Assembly (NCBI GenBank): GCA_025618425.1
Contig: CM046833.1
Location: 5,724,356 to 5,788,355 of the forward strand
DNA from: Heliocidaris tuberculata
Lineage: Eukaryota > Echinodermata > Echinoidea > Camarodonta > Echinometridae
Length of the DNA: 64,000 nt
Reading direction: 5' to 3'
Positions 24,959-35,150 of this stretch are shown here, in pieces; within the stretch, counting starts at the first letter, position 1, and every line of letters begins with the position of its first letter. The notes under the pieces were generated by a model. It was given only the letters and a program-made list of their open reading frames with translations, did no database searches and was not told the origin of the DNA. The translations under genes and the position numbers were made by a program.

Positions 24959-26813
24959 TTTAGTCTAACACTGAGTCCATGGGGGAAAATGAGTCTGGCA
25001 TTTCAGGTCACTTGCATATGTTTACTTTTGTGAAGCATGATGATTTTGAAGTGTTCCCCCCCCCCCCGGGCTTCAATTTTACACCATATTACATACACTG
25101 ATAGCACGTAAAGCCAGGTAGCTCAGATTTTATCAAGCCTCTACAAAGTTACCAAATCACTTTAAGGCAGATTCATAGTGATGAAAGCATTCTCTTGTTT
25201 TGTTTTGTTTCGATGTGATGTGATGACAGATGACATATTCATTTCAGGGTACATTTAATTTGATACATGACATGCTATTTTCAAGTCAGTTTATGCAATC
25301 ATGATTATTTATTATTGTTTGTTATGCATTCAATTGCAAATGGAACCTTCCTTGCTTGCTTGATTGCAACCAGTAACTTCAGTGGTGCATGGTCTCTATC
25401 TTAGGTCAAGGTCATCTGGGGTGTCACGCTATATCACACGCCACATTATGTATAATGATTATAACTTTTGATATCCATAACTTTCATAATTATTGCTTGA
25501 ACGATTTTGATCAAAGTTCAAACTTTCAACAATCTGTTTCTCTTATTTTTCTACTTTCTTTCAGAGCAACTTGCCATTAGACTGGGGTTCCCTTTCAACG
25601 TGACTAGATAAGGCGGGGCAGATAACTCGGCTTCCCTAGCCACCCCCCCCCCCCCCCCGAGATCGAGGTAGGTTACCTCGACCACCGCGTCCACACGGGC
25701 ACTACCACAGCCTTCACCTCGAGCAGACATTACTTCTACCTTTTCAATGACTCGAGTTAGGAACCCCACGTGTGAACATACCTGCACAACAGAAATTAGC
25801 TTGATGGAACATGCTTTTATTATAACGTTAATAAATAACACTAATGTCCTTTGGCAAGACATTAATCTGCATTTGCCACTCTCAATCCAGGTGTAGTAAA
25901 TGCTTACCTGGTAGAAAGTTATTACTTGAATGCTTTCAGCGCCTTAGGGCAGCTGGGCTAAAACCAGGGTAATAAAAGTACTTTGTAGACGCTTTGAGCA
26001 TCCCTGGCATGGATAGTGCGCAATATAAATGTAGCTCTTATTAATATTATAATCATCGAAAATATGACGATAAGTAGCTGAAATGTTTGGACCAAGCTTC
26101 CATGCCACATGTTTATGTAGTATCATAATACATGTACACATTTCCATGTGTGATGCATGTGACTTTCGGCAAGATTGAGTCAATATCTTATCGTTTTGGT
26201 GATTCCAAAACCTTACATTATGCACCTATTCTTATGTGCTGCATAATCAACCTCTCATTGCTGCTTCCAGACAGTTTCTTTCTCTAAATGTTATCCCTCG
26301 ACCAGAACTCAACTTTAATATTTAGGATAGTCCTATTCATAGTGTACCCCTTCTATTGTTGCGAGCTACCAACCCAGATACCTTAACCTTTCTGAACAAT
26401 GGCATGGTGCCCCCTGTGCCTCCCCCACTCCCCGGATCCGCCACCGTGAACAATGGCATGTTTCCTTCTTTTCTCCTCTTCTTCCAGTGCGAGTACATGT
26501 CCTTTAGAGCGTGCGATAAAAGCTACCTCAGAGACAAGAGAGCTTGTTGTCCTCAAAAGTGTTTCACGCGCAAGATAAAACAGCTCTTTTGTATTAAACT
26601 ACCAGGTGCCTTTTAAACTGATCCAGAGAAAAAGCTGCTGTCACAGTGATAGGGAGTTCATTCCATAATCAGGTGACACTGAGGATCAAGGAGTTTTGAA
26701 AGTTTGTAGTTCTGCAGCATAGGGTAATGTTGTGACTGTGAGAGGAGTATCCAGTATTTCTTCCCCTTCGTTAAACATTTCAAGCACATATTCTATTCGG
26801 AGTATCTCTCACC
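24959..26813. other. unassigned stretch upstream of zinc-finger gene
   Basis: Contains poly-C runs at about 25056 and 25643-25660, a half-copy of family D ('AACTTTCATAATTATTGCTT' near 25480) and a repeat phrase at about 26341. The promoter of the zinc-finger gene should lie here, but no motif is convincing. Confidence 0.4.
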
Positions 26814-28442
26814 ATGGAAGCATTCAAGAATAGATTCGTTGATGAGATCCACACATCAGAAGAGGTCGGATACCTCCTCTACTGTCCAACGGAGGAGGAA
26901 TTCGAAGATAGCTGCATAGAAGATGTCCTCGGAGAAGAATTAGGAAACGACTTCATCCAAAATGGCAAAGTAAACTGGGAGATAACAGCACATGCACAGC
27001 CATCAAATCAAGGTAACAATTTTTTTTTCTTTTCTTTTCTTTTTTTTTTAAGAAAAAAAAATGTTACCTTGATTTGATTTTAGAATAGAAATAATGAAAG
27101 AAGGTAACTGAAATATAAGACTTAATCCAAAAATGAAATGTAATATTAATTTACTTCCCAATATAAAGAGAGCCCGGTTGACTTTAAACATTGAACTGCC
27201 CAACGAATTTGGTGGCATTATCCTTTTTTTTTTGTTGATATTTTCATTTTGATATCACAAGTCTTAGAACAAAAGTCAAATTGGCAGGGCCACAAAACGG
27301 AAAGCCTGGTTTACTAATGTATTATGATTATTTATTTGTACTGCATACTTTATCACTACAGTTATTAAATAACTTTCTTCTTGTTCTCCGGTAGCTGGAT
27401 TGTCTTTAACTTCTTGTTTATTAAAAGAGTAATTGGATATAATTGTTTCTTTTTCTTCTCAGACATAACTTTAACCCTTAAAAATACCAATCGAAGTACA
27501 TTCCATGGATTATCAGCAGAGAGCGCAATAAAAGATGATAAGAGACATATTAAGTTAGAAGCCGATGAAAAAGTAGAGGAAAAAACACGTTTAAATTTTT
27601 CTTCAGACGCTGAATTAGGAACCAAATTTCGTTCAGTTCAAAGCATGATTTTCAACTCTGCTTATGGCCCTAGTCATCTACCAAACCATGGGTCTTATCT
27701 CCAAGAAGAGTGTGTTGCTAGAAGCGAGAAAATGTACCCCAAAAACTCTCTCCACCATAATGAAGAAATGGATACACAAGGAGTTACGGTATCACGTGAT
27801 GATATACAAGGCGTTACCTTATTACGTGATATTACACAAGGAGCTGAGGGATCACGTGATGACACACAAAGAGTTGGAATGTCCCGTGATGAGGCACAAG
27901 GATTTGCTCTATCTCGCGACGAAACACAAGGGGTTACGACATCACGAGATGTGATATGTGAACAGACCAATCACCATATTAGCTCAGCTTTCTTTTCTTC
28001 TTGTAATGTGAATACTGCAAGTATCGGTGTCTTAAACCAGAGGGGAACCCAAGCAGAAGAAAAATCGCATCAGTGTCGGGTTTGTAACAAACGGTTTTCC
28101 CAAAGCCGCGGTCTCTCTGTGCATATGAGAATCCATACAGGAGAAAAACCGTATGAGTGTTCAGTTTGCAAGAAACGGTTTTCCCAGAGGAGCAATCGCT
28201 CAGTGCATATGAGAATCCATACAAGAGAAAACCCATATCAGTGTTCGGTTTGTCCAAAACGGTTTTCCCGTACGGGTGCTTTGTGGAATCATATAAGAAT
28301 TTTCCACACGGGACAAAAAGCGTATAGTGTTAATAACAATACTAATAATAATACCTGCATTTATATGGCGCCTTTCCAGTTGGTAACTGATCAAAGCGCT
28401 TTGCAGTGTATTATTACCCCGGTCATTGGATCCAGTAACTAA
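26814..28442 (+). CDS. C2H2 zinc-finger protein with 10-residue repeats, truncated array
   Basis: Two exons, 26814-27012 and 27463-28442, joined in phase 1 (donor GTAACA, acceptor TTCTCAG), give 392 residues. The ATG sits in CACCATGG, an ideal start context. Residues 1-66 are acidic. Residues 170-229 are six tandem decapeptides of the DTQGVTVSRD type. Three C2H2 fingers follow (Cys at 271/274, 299/302 and 327/330). The first two are joined by TGEKPYEC, and the third has a CX2CX12HX4H spacing. From about residue 357 the frame runs into a dispersed (AAT)n-headed repeat that supplies the stop at 28440-28442. Inferred: a nuclear DNA-binding protein whose original array was longer. It could be a decaying gene. 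Confidence 0.8.
27002..27078. repeat. inverted repeat spanning the exon-1 donor of the zinc-finger gene
   Basis: ATCAAATCAAGGTAACA at 27002-27018, which includes the CAAG|GTAACA splice donor, has its exact complement at 27062-27078. The T9 and A9 tracts inside extend the stem to about 29 bp with one bulge and an 18-nt loop. In RNA the donor would be base-paired. Confidence 0.9.
27771..27950 (+). repeat. six 30-bp coding tandem repeats
   Basis: Six in-frame 30-nt units, each ending in a codon pair for R-D (RD/ SRD / LRD) and starting with D/I/E-T/I/A-Q. The reading frame is kept throughout, so the repeats expanded as coding sequence. Confidence 0.95.
28332..28439. repeat. dispersed (AAT)n-headed repeat inserted in finger array
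   Basis: 'AATACTAATAATAATACC', then 'GCATTTATATGGCGCCTTTC', 'CAAAGCGCTTTGCAG' and 'ACCCCGGTCATTGGATCC'. The same plan is seen at 19590-19690. It interrupts finger 4 and introduces the stop codon. Confidence 0.75.
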
Positions 28443-28590
28443 ACATTTCAAGTGAAGGGCCATCTGTCAGAGCATATGAAAATACATTTAGGAGAAAAAC
28501 CGTATCATGCAGTGTTCAATGTTTCTTAAACGGTTTGCTTACCCCGATATTCATACGTGCATACAGAAACCGAGAAGTCATTCCGTAGCG
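28443..28590 (+). pseudogene. zinc-finger remnants beyond the insertion
   Basis: Directly after the insert, the plus strand reads VKGHLSEHMKIHLGEKPYH, the second half of a C2H2 finger with its linker. One base out of frame follows QCSMFLKRFA, a damaged start of a further finger. No ATG or intact frame, so this is the lost 3' part of the array. Confidence 0.75.
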
Positions 28591-30313
28591 ATGTTTCATT
28601 TCATATTTTCCATCATATTTCAAATATTTTCAAACAGATTTCCATGAACATGGCGACATATCAAAGCTCACATACTACTGAATGCCCCAGCAATCTTGAC
28701 CAAAAAAAAGATACATATTTACATTTCACGGAGTTTGAGCAAGGTTTATTCTGATTGAAAAGTCATGTCCTTTTTGTGTCATTCCGTAACGAAGCAATAT
28801 AATATGTAACATTTGGTAAGTTTGATGAATGGTTGACATGAAACTCCACAGTTGAAAGTACCTCATATTAGTTTATGTATTGTACTACATATTAATTTAC
28901 AGATATTCATTACACATTTTCATAATATTCTACTTTTCAAACTTGAAAATACTTTGTGAATGTCATCTCATAAAGCTTGGAATTGCCCTAGATGTTACAT
29001 GTTCGGCTGATTTAGATGATACATGGGTAAGGACGATGAGTAAAACAATGACAAATTGCATAATTTCCTTTTAATACAGGGTGATACAAAATGTCACTCG
29101 GAAATGAATTGAAATAATTTATAATTCACTTCATCAGTGTCAGTAATGCTTACTCCTTTCTTTATTGCTAAATTGTTTGCCTTTCTATTCATGTTAGAGA
29201 AGCAAATTTTCTTGTCATATGTACAATACTAAAAAATTACACTACCGCAAAGACTTTCGAGAAATCAGCTTAATATCTTATTGTATATCCCATAGAAGTT
29301 ATGTTTGGACTACGTAATAATGTCATTCTAATTTTTCATTGTAAATTTCAATAGGTAATGCAAAAGGCTATTGAGATTGCCTTGAAGGTTGATTGTCAGA
29401 AAATCTCTGCGATCGTGCTAGTTCTAGTAGACATAAAATAAATGAATTACGAACGAACGGATTCTCGTATGATTAAAGAGTGCTAGTCACTAGTGTCAAA
29501 AGTAATTTGTAGTACGCTTGAATGTGAACTTATAAGTTTAATATCCCGCTTTTATTGTTATAGAGTGTAGGAATAATGTGCCGAAATTAAAACACAATAG
29601 CAAAGACTTTCAAGAAATCAAAACAAGTGTAATTTCAATTATTTGTTTTGTTTTGTTTCGTTTTGTTTTGTTTTTGTTTTGTTTTTGTTTTTGTTTTTGT
29701 TTTGGTTTTGGTTTTTGTTTTGGTTTTTTTCGGGGGGGGGGGATTTCATTGTTTGCTCTGAGTGCCATGATCTCGAGATACACCACTAGAGCACTAGTTG
29801 CTGTGCAACCTTGAATGAGACCTCACATTCACTATTTTGGCAAGAGGTCTAAAATTGTGAATTGGGTCCAACAAAAGTTACAGCTTGCGTTAAAATTATA
29901 TGAATATGACAGAGAAGCCAACTTTCTTGACTAACATTTGCAGGTAAAAGTAATAGTGTCACTTCAGACAGGAAAGACGAAAGACTACCCAAAATTCGAG
30001 TCGGTGACAGTGCACATTTCATGGATTCTATTTTAGTAGGTAACCATGGCAACCAAATTTTTATCAACATTGAACACCTTTAGTATTACCCTCCACAATA
30101 AAACATAAAGCAGCTCAGCACAATTCATTAATTATTTTTAACAGGCCTTCAAACTTTCAAAATTTGTCAAATGTCAGTCCATGAGAACCGAACAGGCACT
30201 TCTTTCAATCACGTAAAAAAATTACATTCTGTCAGATCTCCCTGTCCCATGCAGCCGCCATCACTGGCAGACTAAGCAGCTGACGATCCTCAGCTGTCGG
30301 CGTAACCGGAGCT
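28591..30313. other. unassigned stretch
   Basis: Includes a degraded foldback relative near 29270-29400 and a GTTTT-type tract with a G10 run at about 29645-29740. A possible but weak plus-strand exon-like block is at 29944-30039 (see rejected items). Confidence 0.4.
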
Positions 30314-30535
30314 TCTGCTCACACGAGGCGTCATTTCGATTGCGTCAGTACCTGCGCTAATCGAGCCTGTGAAGGCGATAACCCATTCGCCGGTTATTTA
30401 AAGTATTGTTTGCTCTGTTAATTTTGCAACAACTATTTAAACAATATCACTCTTTCATGACGGGCTAAAGGACCGTACCAGTCACTGACGTGGTCCTAAC
30501 GTCAGAAAATCACACCTTGAGTGAGCCGGGTTTAC
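30314..30535. mobile_element. MITE family A, copy 4
   Basis: Opposite orientation to copy 1. The left end GCTCACACGAGGCGTC and right end GAGTGAGCCGGGTTTACA are inverted. The interior keeps 'GATTGCGTCAGT', 'CTAATCGAGCCTGTGAAGGC' and 'CAGTCACTGACGTGGTCC'. Best-preserved copy in the window. Confidence 0.75.
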
Positions 30536-30652
30536 ACAGCTCTGACATACAGGCTCCAATGCACAAACTCCCGCTATCCGTTTGAGTCAGCTCTGCTACT
30601 TCCTCCCATGCGTTGGTAGTCCGTCAGCAAGTCGCGTCTGCTCCACGGCCCT

Positions 30653-30705
30653 TTCTCTCTCTCTCTTTCTCTCTCTCTCCCTCTCTCTCTCTCTCTCTTT
30701 GCTCC
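30653..30705. repeat. (CT)n microsatellite
   Basis: CTCTCTCT run with a few interruptions. Confidence 0.9.
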
Positions 30706-31604
30706 CTCTTTCTCTCACTTTTTATCCTCCTCCTATAATCCCATTTCATTCTGCCCAGAATGCAGGTTACACAAACGTCTTTTCAAAGGCAGCACATTTC
30801 TTATACATTGTATATTTTGAGATCGTGTCAGACAAAACGTCTCAATGATTTTAAAAGCAGTTAAATCTAATTTGATATGCTTGTATAATTTTTTGTGTGC
30901 CGATTCTAGGTAGAGAGTTTTATTTCCATCAGTAACACAATTCACATTATACTACTCACATGGAAATATACATGCTGCCTTTCAGCGGATTCGGTAATTA
31001 CATTGTTTTCTTTAATCAGTTTCTTTTGCTTACTCAAATATTCATGACAAACTATGATATTCTTTATTTTCAGGACCAGTATGAAGTCTTTAAGCTATTT
31101 ATTCACAACTTTTCTTATAAAACTTCAGGTGGAAACTTCTACAAAAACAGTAATGTCGTAAGAGCATTGCATTTCAAGTGATTTTGCTGCATTATGGTAG
31201 ACAGGATTATTCCAACTGTTTTTCGTTTTGTAGTAATAATTATTCCTCATGAAAATGGAGGAGGAATGAAAGAAAATACAACAGCTAATATGAAATAAAT
31301 TTGTTTCTGAATCACGTAACGATTTACATGTCACTGTTAAGTTCATCTCAGAGACCAGGCAATATCATTTATTTTTCTATATTGAAAACATGAGCAGTTC
31401 TACAATTTGTTTCTTGCAACAACAAAAAACACATTTTCGCTAGTGACGCCACAAATATATACATTATAATACATCAATAACAGGAACTTATTTTCCTCTT
31501 TTACAAGATACCACATTTGTGATGATAGAAACTGGGATCATCGGACTATAACAATTTTTCAAGCAGCAATGTCAAAATCAACTTGTGCACGCGAGTTGGA
31601 TCAT
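30706..31604. other. unassigned stretch
   Basis: AT-rich non-coding DNA. No supportable feature. Confidence 0.4.
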
Positions 31605-31608
31605 TTAA

Positions 31609-32015
31609 CCCTTTCAGGACAGGAATTATTTAAGAGCTCAATTGATCACATTTTGATCTGCAAATTGGCAACAATAATATTTTTCTTTTAGTGCTACGTG
31701 GTTCTAATAAGATGTAATGTCTTGAAAATAATATACATGGTTAGGAACTTTGTCGAAAAGTTGAAAAAGTTGCCAATTTGGACAAAAAACAATGATTTTG
31801 AATCTCTCAATGTGTTGCCAATTTAAGGATGTTCAATCTTATTCTCCTTTTTAAAATTCCTGGCATCAAACGCAATATGATCATGCAACAAAAATGGACA
31901 CAGTATATGCAGAATTTTTTGCTCTTTCTACTCATGCATCTGGTATATTTTTTGGAGCTCTGAATCAAAAGTTATTGAGCCAAACCACAAAATGTGGTCA
32001 ATTGTCTTGAAAGGG
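31609..32015. mobile_element. TTAA-flanked element, first of a neighbouring pair
   Basis: 407 bp from CCCTTTCAGGACA to TGTCTTGAAAGGG, with TTAA exactly on both sides (31605-31608 and 32016-32019). CCCT-type ends with a TTAA target are typical of piggyBac-like elements. No transposase. Roughly 90% like the next copy by eye. Confidence 0.8.
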
Positions 32016-32097
32016 TTAATCAACACAAGGAATTGAGATTCATTGCACCCCTCTCTTCTTTCATTTTGTTTTTGTCTTTCAATCCTATTGGGGTTAA

Positions 32098-32505
32098 CCC
32101 TTTCAGGACAAGAATTATTTAAGGGCTAAATTGATCACATTTTGTTCTTCAAATTGGCAACAATAATATTTTTCTTTTAGTGCTACATGGTTCAAACAAA
32201 ATGCAATGTCTTTGAAAATAATATACATCATTAGAAACTTAGTTGAAAAGTTGAAAAAATTGCCAACTTTGATAAAAAATAGTGATTTTGAACCTCTCAA
32301 TGTGTTGCCAATTTAAGGATTTTGAAGCTTATTCTCCTTTTTAAAATTCCTGGCATCAAACGCAATATGGTCATGCAACAAAAATGGACACATTGTGTGT
32401 AGAAATTTTTGCTTTTTCTACTCCTACATCTGGTATATTTTTTAGAGCTCTGAATCAAAAGTTATTGAGCCAAACCACAAAATGTGGTCAAATGTCTTGA
32501 AAGGG
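32098..32505. mobile_element. TTAA-flanked element, second of a neighbouring pair
   Basis: 408 bp, same orientation and same ends as the copy at 31609, flanked by TTAA at 32094-32097 and 32506-32509. 78 bp of unrelated sequence separates the two, so this looks like two insertions or a segmental duplication, not slippage. Confidence 0.8.
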
Positions 32506-32509
32506 TTAA

Positions 32510-33703
32510 TTATGCACTTCACTTTTATTCCAAGGTCGCAAATATGTTCAAAGATGAATAAAAGAACATCATGAAAGATGACAATTTTTTTTTCTTGATC
32601 TCTATTTTTCAAATCTTACATTGACGCAATTGAATTATTCATTACTTCTGCACGCAAATTACTTTTGACATTATTCATTTCAAAGAAAAAGTTTCATGAG
32701 TATTTTTGAAATGGTAGGCCTTAGTGATAGTCTCAAAATGTTACATAAAGTTGACTTCTCAATAATTATATGGTATGCTTTTATATAATATCAATCAATA
32801 CAGTATATTAAAATGAATTTATCAAAAAAAACTTTGTATTTAAAAACGACTAAAAATGTAAGTAATGGGATAATACACAAAGCCGAAAACAGAGAATAGA
32901 CTCGTAGAGAGATAGAGAAAGCAGACTAAGAGGTGGACGAAAGACATGAGGGGTGTGGGAGGAAGAAAGAGAGGAAGAGTGAGAGAGAGAGAAGGGGAGA
33001 GAAAAAAAGACAAGCAGGTGAGCGAGAAACAGATAAAAAGAAGGAATATACTATGCAATGGCTAAGTAAAAAATATCACAGGCGTTTGAAAAAAATACAA
33101 TACATTAGACTTTGTTAAAATATCAAGACATACATTCCGATTAAAAAAGTAGCCTACATCAATGTCGCACTACAAACTAACTTTTCGCTTTGTGTTATAA
33201 AAATATTCATGTTTTCTAAGTTTGTAGTCTACCGTTTGCTGAAAAGAACTATAAGAAACCAGGAGAAGGAAAAAAAAAATCCAAATATAAACATGCAATT
33301 ATTGCAATGTCGAGTGGGTCTAGACTGTACCTCATCAGGCTGGAGTTACATCTGCATAAAAACAACAGTGAAAGACACAGGACAGTATAAGGGTAAGCAT
33401 TATACGTCTACTATGCCTGGAAAACATAAATTGAAAAAGAAAGAAAAACAAAAACAATATGAATGCGAATAGAACTCATTGTGATCTGAGAGACTCGGAA
33501 AGCGTTGAATTTTTCGTAATCTTTCTCTGATTCGGAATCTACGATGAATATTTTTTTCTTACGGGGTAGTTCATTTGAGTGGGATGGAGATGATCGTCCA
33601 TACACCAGGACCCCCTAAACACGGTAAATGGCTCAATGGCTGAATCTACACTACCCCAATAATACACATAATACGTTGAGCAATAACATACAGGGTCCAG
33701 CGT

Positions 33704-33735
<32 letters not shown>

Positions 33736-33919
33736 TTGCTACGTGTCAGATGAGAAATCCCCAAATAAAGTCATAAAATAACTGAATAGAGATTTCACAT
33801 GAAATGGACCGGAAAAATGACAACTCTCGGTTTTATCCTGTAAACAAGCAAAACGTCCACTTTGGGTTGTTCAAGACAAACTCTTGTTTTTAAAACACCT
33901 ATTACAATGAACATAATAG
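32510..33919. other. unassigned stretch
   Basis: Holds a GA-rich tract at about 32940-33020 and GTTTT repeats at about 33705-33735. Short open frames on both strands show no domain that I recognise. Confidence 0.4.
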
Positions 33920-34849
33920 CCCCCTCACACCTGACCGAATGTAGGCAGACGAAGGGTGACGAATGGGAAAAATGCACGAAATGCACGCGAATTCAACGAA
34001 TGCATATAAAATTTCCTTCAAATCATGCGATCAGTAACTATTGTCAAATTTTATCAACGAACGGTAAGCGAAGGATAAATATGACATGCGAAGGATATCG
34101 ATTTTTCGGTTCACCTCTTTGAGTAAATTGCAGGCGAAGGCGAGCGAAGGGTTGATATAACCCAATAAGACGAACGAACAGTGAGCAATGGTTTGATATG
34201 GCGTGCGATTAGAAACGAAGACGAGGGAATAGATCGGGCGTTCTTGTACGTTACGGCCAGTGGCAGGTCACAGTGAGCAGCTCAGAACTCGCCAAATTAT
34301 TCGTCTGGTCATTCGCTCGCATTCGCAATCCATAGTTTGTCTTAGTATCTCTTAGCCTTGTCTTCGTGTATGTATCGCTATTAAAATTTAGTAAAAGTTA
34401 GTATTGGTTTCCCTTCGCATAGAGGATGGCAAGCGAAAATCCGTTTGTCATAGTATCTTCGTTTCTATGCGCAACTCATATTTTGTCATCGTGTTGCTTC
34501 GTTAAGGGTTCTTTCGAGATCGGTCCACTTTGGCAAAAGCGCGATGAGGGACTATGCGCGACAATAACACACGAACGATAAACGAACGATTACCGCAGAC
34601 TAAACAAGAGATGCGAATTCAAACAGATGACCAACGATTTTTCAATTCGTCGGGAAATTTTAAACATGTTCAAAATTTCCGCGCGAATTTGAATAATCGC
34701 AGCTGTTAGTTCAGAAGGTGTACGAACCCAAACACGAAGGGTAAATATGATTTACTATCAGTTACCATTGAAAACGATTTCAAAAAAAATTCCTTTCGCC
34801 AGCCATCGCAAGGCATATTTCAGGCAATTCGGTTAGGTGTGAGGGGGCC
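33920..34849. mobile_element. TIR element with CCCCTCACACCTGACCGAA ends
   Basis: About 930 bp bounded by CCCCTCACACCTGACCGAAT and the near complement ATTCGGTTAGGTGTGAGGGG. The interior is rich in CGAACG/GCGAAGG words in both orientations (subterminal repeats). No coding capacity recognised. Confidence 0.75.
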
Positions 34850-34997
34850 TTAAGATTTGCACTGGACGAAATAACAACACTCGGCTTTATCCTGTGAATA
34901 AATGAAACCACCACTTTCGAATCGTTCAAGTTATAAAAAAAATTAACCACCTATTAGAATAAACTTCGATAGTCTATAAGTCCACTAATCTACTCAC

Positions 34998-35150
34998 GTA
35001 GTTGAAAGTCTGCCCTAATGAATTGCTCCCCTTCTTTATCACTGACCCTGGCCTCGCAGGAGTATGCTCCAGAGAAACGCTCTTCTATGGCATCGAAGCG
35101 GAAGACTAGACCACTAGGTAGGATGCGCACACCATCCATTAGCAAGGTCA
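34998..35150 (-). CDS. mosaic gene exon 16: second half of post-protease Ig domain
   Basis: Reads [20 protein letters not shown] and [20 protein letters not shown], then FIRADFQL. Acceptor TTTAAG, donor GTGAGT, phase 1 to 1, so the protein continues past this exon. No further exon, membrane segment or stop could be identified below 34998. Confidence 0.85.

Noticed and set aside
29944..30039. Exon-like block (TTTGCAG acceptor, GTAACC donor, 32 open codons reading KSNSVTSDRKDERLPKIRVG)
   Set aside because: A second frame is equally open, no neighbouring exon or family was recognised, and splice-like signals of this quality occur by chance.
33209..33472. Plus-strand frame containing LDCTSSGWSYICIKTT and DTGQYKG, Ig-like at a glance
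   Set aside because: The second cysteine of the Ig YxC motif is absent, the strand is opposite to the mosaic gene and no partner exon was found.
33411..33605. Minus-strand frame with KKKIFIVDSESEKDYEKF, a possible cytoplasmic exon following exon 16
   Set aside because: The acceptor and donor that could frame it do not match the phase-1 exit of exon 16, and there is no membrane segment before it.
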